Source: Lasiodiplodia sp. COLG20 (Eukaryota; Ascomycota; Dothideomycetes; Botryosphaeriales; Botryosphaeriaceae). Taken from it: a stretch of DNA of 64,000 nucleotides. Shown here piece by piece: positions 34,529 to 46,900 of this stretch. Numbering within the stretch: position 1 is the first letter of the stretch; every line of letters starts with the position of its first letter. The translations under genes and the position numbers were made by a program. The stretch spans positions 94,428-158,427 of the forward strand of contig VNWV01000029.1 in NCBI GenBank assembly GCA_009801085.1. The letters are read 5' to 3'. The notes beneath the pieces are model-generated. The model worked only from the letters and a program-made list of their open reading frames with translations. It was not told where the DNA came from and ran no database searches.

Positions 34529-36436
34529 ATGCAATCCCCGACCCGGCCCGTCTCACGCAGGAAGCTTGTGTGCCACGCCTGCCGAGCCCGCAAGAAGCGA
34601 TGCGATGTAAGTCCCCCCACGCCAAAACGCATGAACGGCTCCCACCTGCACAATCCTTCTCCGACCGAAGCTGACTCATCGCCTGCAGGGGGCGCGCCCG
34701 CGCTGCGACTCGTGTCAGAAATGGGACCAGCCCTGCTACTACGCTGCAACCACACCCTCGGACGGTGGCGGCGTTTGGTACCAGCATCCAGACCGCGTCC
34801 CCGGTGCATGGGCTCCTCCAGCAGCTCGGCGCAGGGCTCAACAAGCCCCGCCGGATGATTACTTTGCCGTGCAGCCCATGGCCGAGTGGCCCCCACTGTT
34901 GACCCCATTGCTCACTCCGCCTGCCGCTCCCGCAATACCTGACGAAGCCCTACTGGAAGACATCCCGTCACTCACCTTCGACGACGCCTTGTCATTCACA
35001 AGCCTAAGCTGGCCATGCTCGCGCCTACCAAGCGTTTCCTTGGACTCGCCTGCTTCGGCAAGCAGCCTGCCAGCCCAGCCGGAGCTTGTCCGGCTTGTAG
35101 ACCTCTTCTTCGCCCACTTCCACCCTTTCGTGCCATGCCTTCACGAGGGCTCCTTTCGGGACTCGTTCTGCAACTCGGCAACACAGGCCGATGCACCTGC
35201 ACTAGTATATGCCGTTCTTGCCGTGGCTGCTTCCATGCACACAGATGCCGCGGTGCGCCAAAGGCAGGACGAGTGGCTGACCAGGGCAAAAGCGCTTTAC
35301 CGAGAGAACTGCAATGAACAGTCGGTGCAGATGGTGCAGACGGCGCTGTGTCTCGCCTTCCACGCACTGGTGACTGGAGATCTTCAGGCGCTGTGGATGC
35401 TGCTTGGCGACTCGTGGAGGAAAGCGTGTCTGATGGGCTTCAACCGCCTCGACGCCCCTGACCATCCAGGTCTCAAGCCGTTTGCTCCTGCTCCTCAGGA
35501 TGCCCGCGAGAAGGAACAGCGCCGCCGTATCTTTTGGACCATATTTTTGCTAGACCGGGGCACGAGCTTTCCATTGGGCCTACCCTATGCCATTGACGAC
35601 CGCCAGTTCCTCGTCAACCTACCCGTCCGTGAAAACATCTTTGCCGGAACCGGCTCGTTGGTATGATACTTCCCTCTGTCGAACCTGCACTTCCCGCTCA
35701 CTGTTATTAGGATCCCGAAGAGGCTGGCTCGGTGCCTTTCACACACAAGCTGAGCTCTCTGATCTCGGCCAGACCAGCCCAGGGAGACGCAGCGCCCATC
35801 ATGCACCACCTGATCAAGGCATACGTCATCATGGGCCGCATCGTCGAACACACCCACTCGATCCACCCACAGCAATCAGATCACAGCGGCCACAACGAGC
35901 TCGATTCAGCCCTCGTCCGCTTCCGCCTCAGCCTGCCCCGGTGCGCCACCGAACTGTCTCGCGCCGCCCCGTGCGCCTTCAAGCATGTCCTCTGGCTAGG
36001 CATGATCCTCCACGCAAACACAGTCCTGCTACACTTCACTCCCACCAATTCTGCACGCAACGATGAAAATCAAGATTCTTCCCGTGCCTTCGAGTACTGC
36101 CTCGCCGCCGCCCGCGCCATTGTCCAGCTCGTCAAGGACGCTTCCCGCATTGCCACCGACACCCTCGCCAACCCCCACATCTCCCCCGCTCTGTACCTCG
36201 CCAGCCGCATCCTGCTCATCCAATGGCACCGTGACAAAGATCCCCAACTGCGCGACGACATCGACCTTATCCTCCTCGCCTTTGACCGTATTGCTGACGC
36301 TTTTCCTATCCTGGCCCAAAAGTTCACTACGCGAATCAACTCCGACGTGCTACTCGATGCCGAGAGCGTGCGTGCCCTAAGGGCTGCCGGCGCGAGGGGG
36401 TTGCTGGTGCAATGTTCGTCGTGGAATAGACGCTGA
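34529..36436 (+). CDS. Zn2Cys6 transcription factor, likely cluster regulator
   Basis: 591-residue nuclear factor. Exons are 34529-34606, 34689-35660 and 35711-36436; the total is in frame. Splicing the first intron completes the zinc binuclear cluster: CHACRARKKRCD joined to GARPRCDSCQKWDQPC gives CX2CX6CX6CX2CX6C at about residues 15-42. The middle carries the fungal-specific transcription factor region: FFAHFHPFVPCLHEGSF, GDSWRKACLMGFNR, REKEQRRRIFWTIFLLDRG and LPYAIDDRQFLVNLP. Located between the transporters and the synthase and divergent from the thioesterase, it is the obvious pathway regulator. CGG/CCG half-sites recur in several cluster promoters. The ORF is intact. Confidence 0.93.
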
Positions 36437-36961
36437 TATTTATAAAAATCATGATTTCCTGCAGGCTTTGTTTTTTGATCTAAAATACATGTCATTTATC
36501 ATCTTCACTTCTCGTTAAAAATCATCTTTGAAAAAAGAGTAAATAGAATCAAACCGGTGGAATTTTAGTTTCCCTCAAGCATTTTTTCATAGCAGATACG
36601 CATGGTGGTTTCTTACGAGCGTTGTCGTTTGGTTATATATCATTTATATTATTTGTTTTTGTTCAAAAGTATATACGAACGAAAGTAAATAGAATCAACA
36701 TTTAAACCAGTATTCAATCCAAGACTTGAAATAGCATATTTTACTTATCCGAGTTTTCTTAATTTTATTTCTGTCTGCAACAGAGTCGTAGATGTGCAAA
36801 TAATCCATCAGCTATCTATAAGGCAGCGTAGAATATCTGCGCGCCAGTACTGACAAATTGCAAACAGCAAACACGGAGACGTGTAAACAATAGAATCCAT
36901 TTCATAATTCGTCATAAATCAAGGTTCAAAGCGACAATGTTCCAATTCCCTCCAGCTACAG
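36437..36961. other. Convergent AT-rich intergenic region
   Basis: AT-rich 3' flanks of the regulator and the P450, with one copy of the dispersed repeat (36796-36856). No gene seen. Confidence 0.5.
36796..36856 (+). repeat. Dispersed repeat, copy 2
   Basis: Pairs with 25393-25452 in direct orientation; AGCTATCTA and GGCAGCGTAGA blocks are kept, with the remainder diverged. Confidence 0.55.
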
Positions 36962-39013
36962 CTAACCCTGCTTCTCCTTCTTCCTGAATTCCAAAGTTGC
37001 CGTCGTGTCATAGATTAGAGAGAACAGGTGGTTGAAATTGTTGACTGGCCTCTCCTTCCCATCAGGAAGCTTAAAGTCGTATTCCAAAAGCAATCTCGAC
37101 AGCGTCGCTTTGAGGACGTTCGTCGCGAAGAAGCGGCCAGGGCAAGCCTGTCATTCGTTAGCAACATGAATCCTTCCCCGGACGAGAGTAACTCACATTT
37201 CGGCCCGCACCAAACTCCACGGACTCGGGACTGTTGCACGGTCTCGGTATCAGTTTCTTTTATCATCTGAGGAGCGGGAGTGGTAGCCAGTGACTCACCC
37301 AACAGAGACGTATGTATACTTGCTCTCATTCCCCGCGATCATGCGCTTGTCAGCCCATTGAAACCCGTTGAAGTCACGCGGCTGCTTCTTCTCTCCCGAG
37401 ATGACCGAGTACGCATTCGATACCGCCACGTACGAATTAGCCGGCAGCGTCATGCCGTTTGTGAGAGGGAGCGGTTTGATGATCTTGCGGTAAACGGATA
37501 CTAAAATGCTCGTCAGTTTTCTGACCGGTGTCGCTTCGACTGCTTCGTCTTACGCAGGTTCGCGTGATTGAAGCGCTGCGACTCCTTGAAAAAGCTGTCC
37601 ATGTTCTGCAGCTTCGCCAGGCTGGCTGGGCGGAGTCTGATTGTTCCCTCGGTCGCGACCAGCGAGCGGCTTTCCTCGCGTAGTGGCTCAATGCACTCTG
37701 GGTGGGACGCGAGGTCGAAGAGGGCTTGTGTGAGAACTGTACCGGTGCTCACAACGCCGGCGAAATTCAGAATCACAAAACCTTCAATCAGCTTCGACGT
37801 ATTGTGCTTGTCTTTGCCGGCATTCTCGATGAAGTGTTGCACCAGGTCGTGCGGGTTCTTAAACCCCGGCTTTTGCATCTCCGTGAAACGAGCCTGCAAT
37901 CCACGATTAACCACTCGTCTTTCCGCATGTGCCTGATCTTACCTTGTGGATCGGCGCAACAAAATCGCGCAGGATGTTGAATCTGCGGCGGAGGTCTCGC
38001 ATCTCCGGTATGAACATCGCGGCTACTGGTCGGAGGATGGGATCCCACTTCGACAAGGCAACGGCTGCTCGCATCGCCGCAGCTGAATGTTCGGTGCAGT
38101 ATTTCATCTGTAGTATAGGTAAGTGCCACGTTGCGTCCATCTTCATCGAAATTCTCTCACCCATGTTTCGTTGCGAGCCAGCTCTCCTCCCACAAAGACA
38201 GTCTGATAAACCCTCAGCATGATCTTGCACATTGCTTGGTGCAGCGGAAATCCTGTCCAGTCTATAAGATCGGCATCAGCGCGAATCTCTTTGGTAAATC
38301 TCTGCCTGCTCTTTGAACCAGACTCACCACTACATTCGCGAAAGATCTCAGCTATGGACGCCTCGATCTCATCGTGCGCAGTAGGCATGATGAAGCTGGC
38401 ATTCTTGGTAAGCTGTTGCTTGGCATATCCGATGGCCGTGTGGGAGCGGTCCCCTTCCAGATTTGTCAGATTTGACTTGAGCCAGTTTGCTTCTCTTTGG
38501 CTTACCAGGTGTGTCGGGGTACATTGATCCAACGCATGTATAGCTGCATCCTGTTACTACTGAAGAACGCAATCAAGGATGCTCTTTCATACTCTCCCAG
38601 GAATCGCTCGCAGAGGTCACCAGCGGAAGCTATTTCGTAGTGGCTTAGTATATCAAGATGAACTCGGGGAAATAATTTTTTTACAGATCTGACTTACTGA
38701 CACTCGCCTCAGGAAGCCAAGTGTATTCATTGACCAGCCTGTCTGGGAGCACAATGACACGTCTGAATGGCGTTTGGAGAATGAATACTTGTTCGGGGTC
38801 CTGCACATTGATAAGCAAACGTCCCGTGAGAAGGTGAAAACAGCATACATTTACATATTGGTTACGTATGAGTGCCTTATAGTCAGTCGTCTCTGTGCCT
38901 TTGATAACTGGTATGTTCAGTGACGCGTATGCTCGATCCTCTCGCCATTTGATCCAAAGACGCCGCAGAGCGATCGCCACCGGAATCAGAAGAAGAGAAA
39001 GAATTGGCAACAT
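36962..39013 (-). CDS. Cytochrome P450 of the cluster (ent-kaurene-oxidase-like group)
   Basis: Complete-looking microsomal P450 with many introns. The ATG at 39013 starts a membrane anchor (MLPILSLLLIPVAIALRRLW). Introns 38848-38802 and 38697-38630 are well placed. Coding blocks then recur: YAKQQLTKNASFIMPTAHDE, an I-helix-region variant GFVILNFAGVVSTGTVLTQ, KESQRFNHANL (K-helix ExxR as ESQR), a beta strand GMTLPANSYVAVSNAY, QWADKR, and the heme loop VEFGAGRNACPGRFFA split by an intron after GRN. It ends at the TAG at 36964-36962. I could not settle the exon joins between about 38600 and 38450. The FGAGRxACPGRFFA type is common in fungal cluster P450s. It is likely to oxidise the PKS-NRPS product. 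An inverted copy of the shared GC motif lies about 220 bp upstream (39231-39247). Confidence 0.85.
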
Positions 39014-39797
39014 TATTGTGAGGTGAGAAAGGATTTCTCTCTGTTCGAAATGGAAGTGATGCACTTCAAAACGAATGAATAAAACACAACTTTTTATTCG
39101 CTTGTCGAATGCAGACTTCAATCATGACTTGGCGATAATGGCTGATGAATCGACTGACCGTCACGCCTCGCGAGAGGCCTGCTCCGGCCACTGAATCCTT
39201 CCGTGCAGCCTTGTCGGGTTCCTGACCTGCGCGGCCCGAGCGCCGCCATGTATTTCCGCGATCCCGTCCGACACCCCTGCTCTGACCGAGCGGCCCCCAT
39301 CCAGATAGTGCGCCACCAACGTCTTGTGCTCGATCTGTGAAATGCATGTTCCAGCTCGGCATCGTCTCGGATTTTAGCGTCTTAGTGGCGTAAGAACCTT
39401 CTGGAAATCCACAGACAACAGGGAAGAGTTTGCTTTGTCTACCAATGTACCATACACATAGCGTGAGAAAGGTATTTGGCCCTCTCGACGTCGTCCTGGC
39501 AAAGATGTTTTTTGAATCTTTTTTGGATGGTTAAATTCAATTGTCTAGACGTAAATTTAAGTCTCAAACGTGAAGATTTGCATTGATATGGTATTTTCAC
39601 TACCCATTCATTGAAGTGAAATTGAGCCAGAGAGTTCCACGCAAGCTATCGATTTATAGGTGGCGAGAAGAACTGTTCGTGCAACCACAATTGGAAAAAC
39701 CGAGTGATGTAATTTAAATTTTAGGAACTACATTCAACATCGACGCGTAGTAGAACGACCGAGAAAGCCTGCACCAAATCACCCCCGCATCCCAACA
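39014..39797. promoter_or_regulatory. Upstream region of the cluster P450
   Basis: Holds GCGGCCCGAGCGCCGCC at 39231-39247. Its reverse complement, GGCGGCGCTCGGGCCGC, differs from the PKS-NRPS promoter element at 40651-40667 in only two central bases. A weak minus-strand ORF (39066-39362) overlaps it and is not called. The left flank of the secreted protein gene is AT-rich. Confidence 0.55.
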
Positions 39798-40465
39798 CTA
39801 GAGCTCTGACAGAACCATCTGCGCCGAATCCTCGTGCCGCGGGCACGGGTTCACCAACTCGAAATCAATGGGCAGGTTCCGCCGCTCCTGCAGCTCCTGC
39901 ATGGTCAGGAACGCATCGTGGCACTCCTTGGCCGTCTCGCGATCAGCACCAGGGGCATTCAGCACCCTGCGCTTGCCCACGGCGTAGCCGCCATTCTCCT
40001 TGTCGAAGTAGCTGACGTGCATCTTGCCCTCGTCGCCCGGCCCGATATCCAAGAAATGCACCACGTAATCGTCATCCAGGAACTTGGTCTCTGGGTCATC
40101 GCTGGGGTAGTTGACGCAGTGCACGTGGCAGTCTGTCGCCGTGCAGTTGCCCGTCGAGTACTCGTACCAGTCGTACGAATCAGGGCGGGCAACGCAACCA
40201 GTATGGTTGGTAGATGCCGACGGGGGTAGCCACCTGGGAAGTGATTAGACTTGGGTGTTTGGTTGAGTGCATGGACTTACCAGCCGAAGCTCAGGTAGCC
40301 GGATGCTGTGCCGTAGGAGAAGAAGTTGGCTGTGACGACCTTGCTGTCTCCAGGATTCGAGGATGAGTTGGAGGGGAAGATGACGACTGAGTAGCCGTGC
40401 ATTAGGAACAGTGGGCCAGATGCCGCGGCGGTGGAGAGAAAGAGGGACAGGGCTGGCAGCTTCAT
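39798..40465 (-). CDS. Small secreted protein, unknown function
   Basis: 206-residue protein, exons 40465-40281 and 40233-39798 (47 bp intron; splice rebuilds FGWWLPPSAS). The first 16 residues (MKLPALSLFLSTAAAS) form a signal peptide. Six Cys follow (GCVARP, NCTATDCHVHC, KECHDAF, NPCPRHE), and there are NxS/T sites (SNSSSN, TNHTG, GNCTA). No catalytic motif or domain recognised. It is divergent from the PKS-NRPS across a 530 bp region, which places it inside the cluster by position. Secreted proteins are uncommon in such clusters, so it may be an unrelated neighbour or an extracellular partner. Confidence 0.8.
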
Positions 40466-40995
40466 GATGAATCGACGAGTTGCAAATTAGCTGAGATGGT
40501 CAGTGTATTGTGCAGCTCTGGTAACATTTTTATTGTTCGCATTGAGACCGAGCGCTGGCTATACAGACGACAAAGACAGAAAATTCGAGATGTGGAGCCG
40601 GGATATCGGCGAAGTGGTTACCTGATGTTTGATTAGATGTCGGCGAGAGCGGCGGCGAGCGGGCCGCGAGGTTTTGGCGAACGACGATGCTGCTTTTCCT
40701 CGCCCCCAACATCACCGAGGCGGTTGACTGCTTCATTTGGGTTGTGGGCCGCGGAGCTGAATCCTTCTCGCATGGTGTGCAGAAAGCCACAATCCTACGG
40801 TCCAGCCCGCGCCGTAAGCCGGCAGCCGAAGAGCCTCGTGCACGGATCCCGTTGCGCGTACATCCCGCCTACCATACAGCAGTGCTCTCGCCGGGTAGTA
40901 TATAAATACAGTTTTAAAATATATGGTAGTTGTTCATTAGGAATGTGAATATTCCCTCCATCTTCTTCGAGATCATCAATCCAGTCACAGTCACG
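40466..40995. promoter_or_regulatory. Divergent promoter of secreted protein and PKS-NRPS
   Basis: Carries GATGTCGGCGAG (40636-40647), shared with 30736-30747, and GGCGAGCGGGCCGC (40654-40667), identical to 30742-30755. Further GGCGAA units lie at about 40607-40613 and 40676-40682. A TATA box (TATAAATA, 40901-40908) lies 88-95 bp before the synthase ATG. Confidence 0.7.
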
Positions 40996-43900
40996 ATGGT
41001 GCACGTTGACATTGAGCCGGCCGAGGCCGAAGTTGCCATCATTGGCATGGCCTGCAGGGTTGCAGGTGCCGACTCTCCTTCAAAGCTTTGGGATGTCCTT
41101 GCAACTTCCAAAGATGTCCAAAAAGATATCACCCGATTCAATGGTGATGGCTTCTATGCACCGGATGGTGGACCTCGCAAGGGCTTGACGAACGTCAAAC
41201 GGTCCTATTTCATCGACGGAGAAGTCAGCGAATTCGACAACGCTTTCTTCTCCATTCCGCCACTAGAAGCGAATGCCATGGACCCACAGCAGCGGCTGCT
41301 GCTTGAGGTCACCTATGAAGCCGTGGAGAACGCGGGCATTCCACTTGAGAATTTTCGAGGCTCAAACACTGCAGTGTTTGCAGGTGCGTAGTCAACCAGA
41401 TCCTGTTGTCAAGCAATTACTGATTCTCCATAATAGCAACGACCAGCGGCGATTATGCCACCAACACTCTGCGAGACTTGGATTCGACGCAGAAGTATAC
41501 ATCTACCGGCACTTCAAACGCCATTCTTGCCAATCGGCTAAGTTACTCCTTTGATCTCCACGGTCCCAGTCTTCTAATCGATACCGCGTGTTCGTCGACG
41601 ATGGTTGCCTTGCATTACGCAGTGGCTGCTCTGAAGTCCGGGGAGGCAAACATGGCTGTGGTCAGCGGTGTAAACCTCATGCTGAACCCCGACATGTTTG
41701 TACACATGTCTGAGCTCGGATTCTTGAGCCCTTCGGGGCGCTGTCGTAGCTTCGATGCTGCTGGAGACGGGTATGCCCGTGCTGAGGGCGTACTGTCCCT
41801 TTTGTTGAAGCCTCTTCATCAAGCTCGTCTGGATGGAGACCCAATCCGTGCTGTCATCAAAGGCACGAGGTTGAACCACAACGGAAGGACTCAGGGAATT
41901 ACACTGCCCTCGACAAAGGAGCAAAAGTCCAATCTGGAAGCTCTCTACCAAAGCTTCAATCTGGATCCGGCTGACATTCAGTACTTTGAAGCCCACGTAC
42001 GTCCTCGAATATCTGACTGTTTGCTTTAAGTGATACTGACAATTTGCAGGGAACGGGTACTGCTGCAGGCGATCCTATCGAACTGGCGGCTGTGGACTCC
42101 GTGTTCGGTGCCTCACACAACCTGCAAAAACTTCTGGTGGGCTCAGTGAAGTCCAACATTGGTCACCTCGAATCGTGCGCTGCGCTCGCCGGAATCGTCA
42201 AAACAGTCGAATGCCTCGAGAGAGGTCTCATCCCTCCTCAGATGCACTTTGAAAATCCGAACCCCAAGATTGACTTCTCCAACATTGAGATCCCAACACG
42301 GGTGCTCCAGTGGCCGCCCACAGGGAGTCACCCCCGACGAGCGGCCATCAACTCTTTCGGCTTCGGCGGTACAAACGGCCACGTCGTGCTTGAGCACTTT
42401 CCAAGGACCCAATCTCGTTCAGCTCAAGGCCACCGCCCCTATATCTTCAGACTATCTGCTGCCAATGACGCCTCCCTGAGCTTGATGGCTTCCTCGCATG
42501 CGGATTTTGTTGAATCTCAGCAGCCAAACATTGTCGATCTGGCACACACACTGCTCGCCCGACGAGCATTCTTGAAACGGTCGATGTTCGTAACAGCCTC
42601 TAGCCTAGAAGAGCTTGTCGGCAAGTTGCGTGACCCCGCTACGCCTCGTGTGACGAGGTCAAACGATGCTGTTTCCCGCATCGGCTTCGTTTTCACAGGC
42701 CAGGGAGCACAGTGGGCAACGATGGGGAAGCAACTCCTGGAAGAGAGCCCAGTATTCCGCTCCAAGGTCATGGAGTGTGACAGAGTGCTCCAGGCACTTC
42801 CAGACGGCCCTGAATGGTCCGCACTGGAGGAGCTGGCGAAATCGAAGGAGACGTCGCGCATAAACGTCTCGAGCCTCTCGCAGCCGATCTGTACGATCCT
42901 CCAGATATCCTTGTTGGAACTCTGGAAATCGTGGGGAATTACTCCATCGAGCGTCGTTGGACATTCGTCTGGAGAGGTTGCAGCAGCATATGCAGCGGGC
43001 ATCCTTTCTCTGTCCGATGCTGTCATAGTCGCCTACTACCGTGGACTATACCTTGGCAGCTCTTCGGCGCCGTCCTCTTCCCAGAAAGGAGGAATGTGCG
43101 CGGTTGGCCTGGGAGAAGCTGGCGTTCAAGACTTCCTCAAGCGCTTCCCGGGTCAGGTAGCTTTGGCTGCTGTGAACTCTCCTGGAAGCTGCACGCTGTC
43201 AGGTGACAAGGACGCCATCGAGGCCATTGTGGAGTCTTGCAAGGCAGATGGAATCTTCTGCAGGCTTCTGAAAGTCGACATGGCGTACCACTCTCACCAC
43301 ATGCTTCCGCTCGCGCCCATGTACGAGAAAGCCATGACAAATGTCGGAGTCAGCCCAGTGTCGTCCTCAAAGGCCAACATGTACTCATCTGTATATGGAT
43401 GTCGGATTGATCCGCGGAAGTGCACTCCGACGTACTGGAAAGATAACATGACCTCAACCGTCCGCTTCGCTGCAGCTATGTCTGACCTGATGCTTCAGGA
43501 GAACGTTGAAGCTCTGGTGGAAATCGGACCCCATCCCGCACTCAAAGGCCCGGTTGCAGATACGCTGGCTGACCTTGGCACAACAGGTGTCCCATACTTC
43601 TCATCGTGCTTCCGCGGTAAGCCCGATATGGTTGCACTCTTGGAGTCTGCCGGGAGCATGATGAACGCAAATCTCCCCGTCCAGGCCAGTCGCCTCAATG
43701 CAAATGAAGTCGCCCGCGGATCCGGCTTCATATACGAGACGGGCCAAGTCCTGACAAACCTCCCAAAATACGAGTGGGATCACTCTGGTTCTTTCTGGGC
43801 TGAGTCACGCATTAGCCGCAATCTACGCTTCCGTCAATTTCCACGCCACGAACTGCTTGGCTCGCGGATGGTTGAAGACACTCCCTTGGCCATGGGTTGG

Positions 43901-46900
43901 AGAAACAACCTTACATCGAAGGAAGTAAAATGGCTCTCAACTATAAAGGTATTATCATTTGACACGTTTCATGACCATTACTTACAATTTGTTAGGCCAG
44001 CGGCACAGCTTCACTTCCACCTACGGTATTTCTTTCAATGGCATGGGAAGCCGCTCGTCAAGTCCACCACCTCCACAAGTTACAAGAGCCCATTATTCAA
44101 CTCAAGGACATCACCTTCAAGAATCCATTGCCTTTGTCCTGGCTCGATGATGACGCTGCTGTAGAACTGCATTTTCGCCTCAACTTGGATCGTGCGGGCA
44201 CCTCCGGGACGTTTGAAATCTCAGCAGCATCTGCAGAATCTACGGAGAATTGGATCAACCCCTGCGCTGGAGCTTTGGCCTTCTGCGAACAGCCAACGAA
44301 GACTCCAGGCTCCCACAAGGAAGTTCAGCATAGTGCTTCCCTACAGAGCTATCTCAAATCCTTCGAACTGGCTGATATCAAGGGAGTGCAGAATCTGGCT
44401 ATGAACACGGGCGCAGCCAGTGGTCAACTGGAGCAAAGCGAATATTCGGCCTACAACGTCGATCCAGCGGCTTTCTCAACTTTATTGCGCATTCAGGAGA
44501 TGATGATGCTCGGTTCTGGGCTGCCTGGAGAATACAATTTACGGTCGATCAACCTTATCGAAGCACGACTGGCAGAGGCCTCCTTGAGCACGCCCCAATT
44601 CTACATCGACAAGCACCACGCTAGCTCTGTGGCAGCCACGATGGATCTCTGGATAAACGGGTCGGATGGAGCATACATCTCTCTTCGTTCCATGCATTTC
44701 CAACTTCGGGAACAAATCAACCCAAAGCCCCGTCTTGCGTCGCTTTTCTTCAAGCCCCAGGTCCTCCCAGACATTTCATCCGAGGATTTCAAGGCCGGGA
44801 CTCCTGGCGTACCTGCAGAAATGTCAGTCTCTGAGATTATGTCTCTACTGACTCACAAGTGGCCAAACAGTGACGTGGCCATTGTGGACGTGGAGGCAGA
44901 TATTGCGGCTGCCGTCACATCTGCCTGCCCAGGTCTCCGAGCTGACGAACGATCAAGCCTGCGGACGCTGACTCTTGTTGGAGATTATGATGTGCCCGAG
45001 TCCCCACGAGTACGCCGCGTGCAACAGTTGAACTCTAAGTCAAAGTTCCACATGATTGTTGGCTCTGAGAACTCTCTGCAGCAGTGGGCTTCGATGCTCC
45101 TGCCAGCATGCCTTCTGTTTGTTCGGCTCGACTCGGATGAGGGACGGGCTGCCTTTGCGGATAGTTTTGACCTCGTGTGCAGCCTTCGGAATCTGGCATC
45201 GCAGAGCTGGGTCGTTGGGCGGTTGAAGAAGACGCACAGCGAGCTGTCAGGACGCCGTCCCAAGGTATTTTCTCCTGAGAACTTCGACATTTCTGCGCTG
45301 TCGGGTATTCTGGAAATGGAACATGCCCGCTTCCCAGGACATGCGAGCGACGACGCCGAGAAGCATTCAAACACCACGCCGCGGCATGTTATCGTACTCG
45401 ACTGTAGTCCGGAGTCTATACTGGCGAGGCAATCGGCTGAAGGGTGGCTTTCTTGGCTTCAATCCATGGTCGAGGGCATGGAGACATTACTCTGGGTCAA
45501 CCACCAAGTGCAGACAAACCCGTTCTCCAACGTTGCTGGCAGCTTCATCCGCACGCTGTGTGCAGAGTATCCTGCTCTCCGAGCGGCACATCTTGTCATT
45601 GCGGACAGCCCCAATGCTGAACAAACCGCCGAGATGGTCAAACAAGCTTACACCCAGCTGCAAGAAGGAAGTGCTGAGGTCGAACTGATGGCCAAGGATG
45701 GACATCTCCAGTGCTTGCGCTACCTTCCCAACGACCAGTTGAATGCTTCCGTCGGCATCGCACCACCAATGCACTCACACAGGCAGCCAGCCACTGGTGA
45801 CTACCGTATTGCCTGCACTGGAGAACACCGCGTCGCTGTCTTTTCGGCGCCGCCCGTGTTGCCCCATTCTTTGCCCGCAGGCTCCGTGGTTGTCGAGAAC
45901 CGAGCATCTTTGGTGGATCACTCGGACGTCCTGGCCTTTGAAACGCCCAGCGTAGCTCATGACGTGAAGATTGGCTTCGGTCTCTTCTTTGCTGGTATCG
46001 TCGCCCTCTCCAGTGCCCCAGAATTTCCGAGAAGGGTGCCCGTTGTTGGCTGGTCATCCGGAGCCCACAGCTCGTCCGTTCAAGTTCCGGCCAGACAAAT
46101 TCACGCGCTCCCGAATGGTGTTTCCTTGGAGGATGCAGTCTCCTGTTTCGCAGCCAGCGTCACCGCGTATGCTGTTGTTGACGGCACTGCGCGCGCAAGG
46201 AAGGGCGACAGTTTCAGTCTGTCCGTTACTGGCATACTGCAAACTGCTATATGGAAAGTGTGCGAAATGCTCGAGGTCAACATGGTGGATGATATTACTT
46301 CAGCAGACTTTTCTGTGACTTTCGACCCGACAAAAGGCCTGGCTGTCAACTCACGACCGGTAGATGTCCGTCGCTACCTCGAATTGGGGCCTACAATGTC
46401 CTCTATTGTCGGGCTGTTCTATACTCTTCTGCATAGCCAGAACTCCATTTCAATGGTGGACACCTTCAAGCTGTCTGAAGTGCAGGCAGCGTTTGACGCG
46501 GCTGCTCTCGGGCCTCTTCACAGCGTCATTGTTCATTCCGGAAAGGAGACGATGCATGACTACATGGTCGACTATGTGCCAGTACCCAAGCTTTTTTCGG
46601 AAGATGGCGCATACATCCTTCTCGGTGGAATGGGTGGTCTCGGTCAGTATCTGGCAACATGGATGATTGAAAACGGGGCCAAGAACTTGGTCACCATCAG
46701 CCGAAGCGGACTTGCGAGTGAGGACGCAAAGCGAACGGCCAGGTCCATTGAAGAACTCGGAGGCCAAGTACAAGCCTTTGCAGTGGATGTATCCAATGCA
46801 GATGCGCTTGACGATGCCATCACTCAAATCCGAAAGCAGCACCGAATCCGTGGATGCATCAATCTTGCCATGGTCCTCCAGGATGCGCCTTTCATGAAGA

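Noticed and set aside
39066..39362. Minus-strand ORF of 98 codons upstream of the cluster P450
   Set aside because: No domain or signal peptide; it overlaps the promoter and the shared GC motif.
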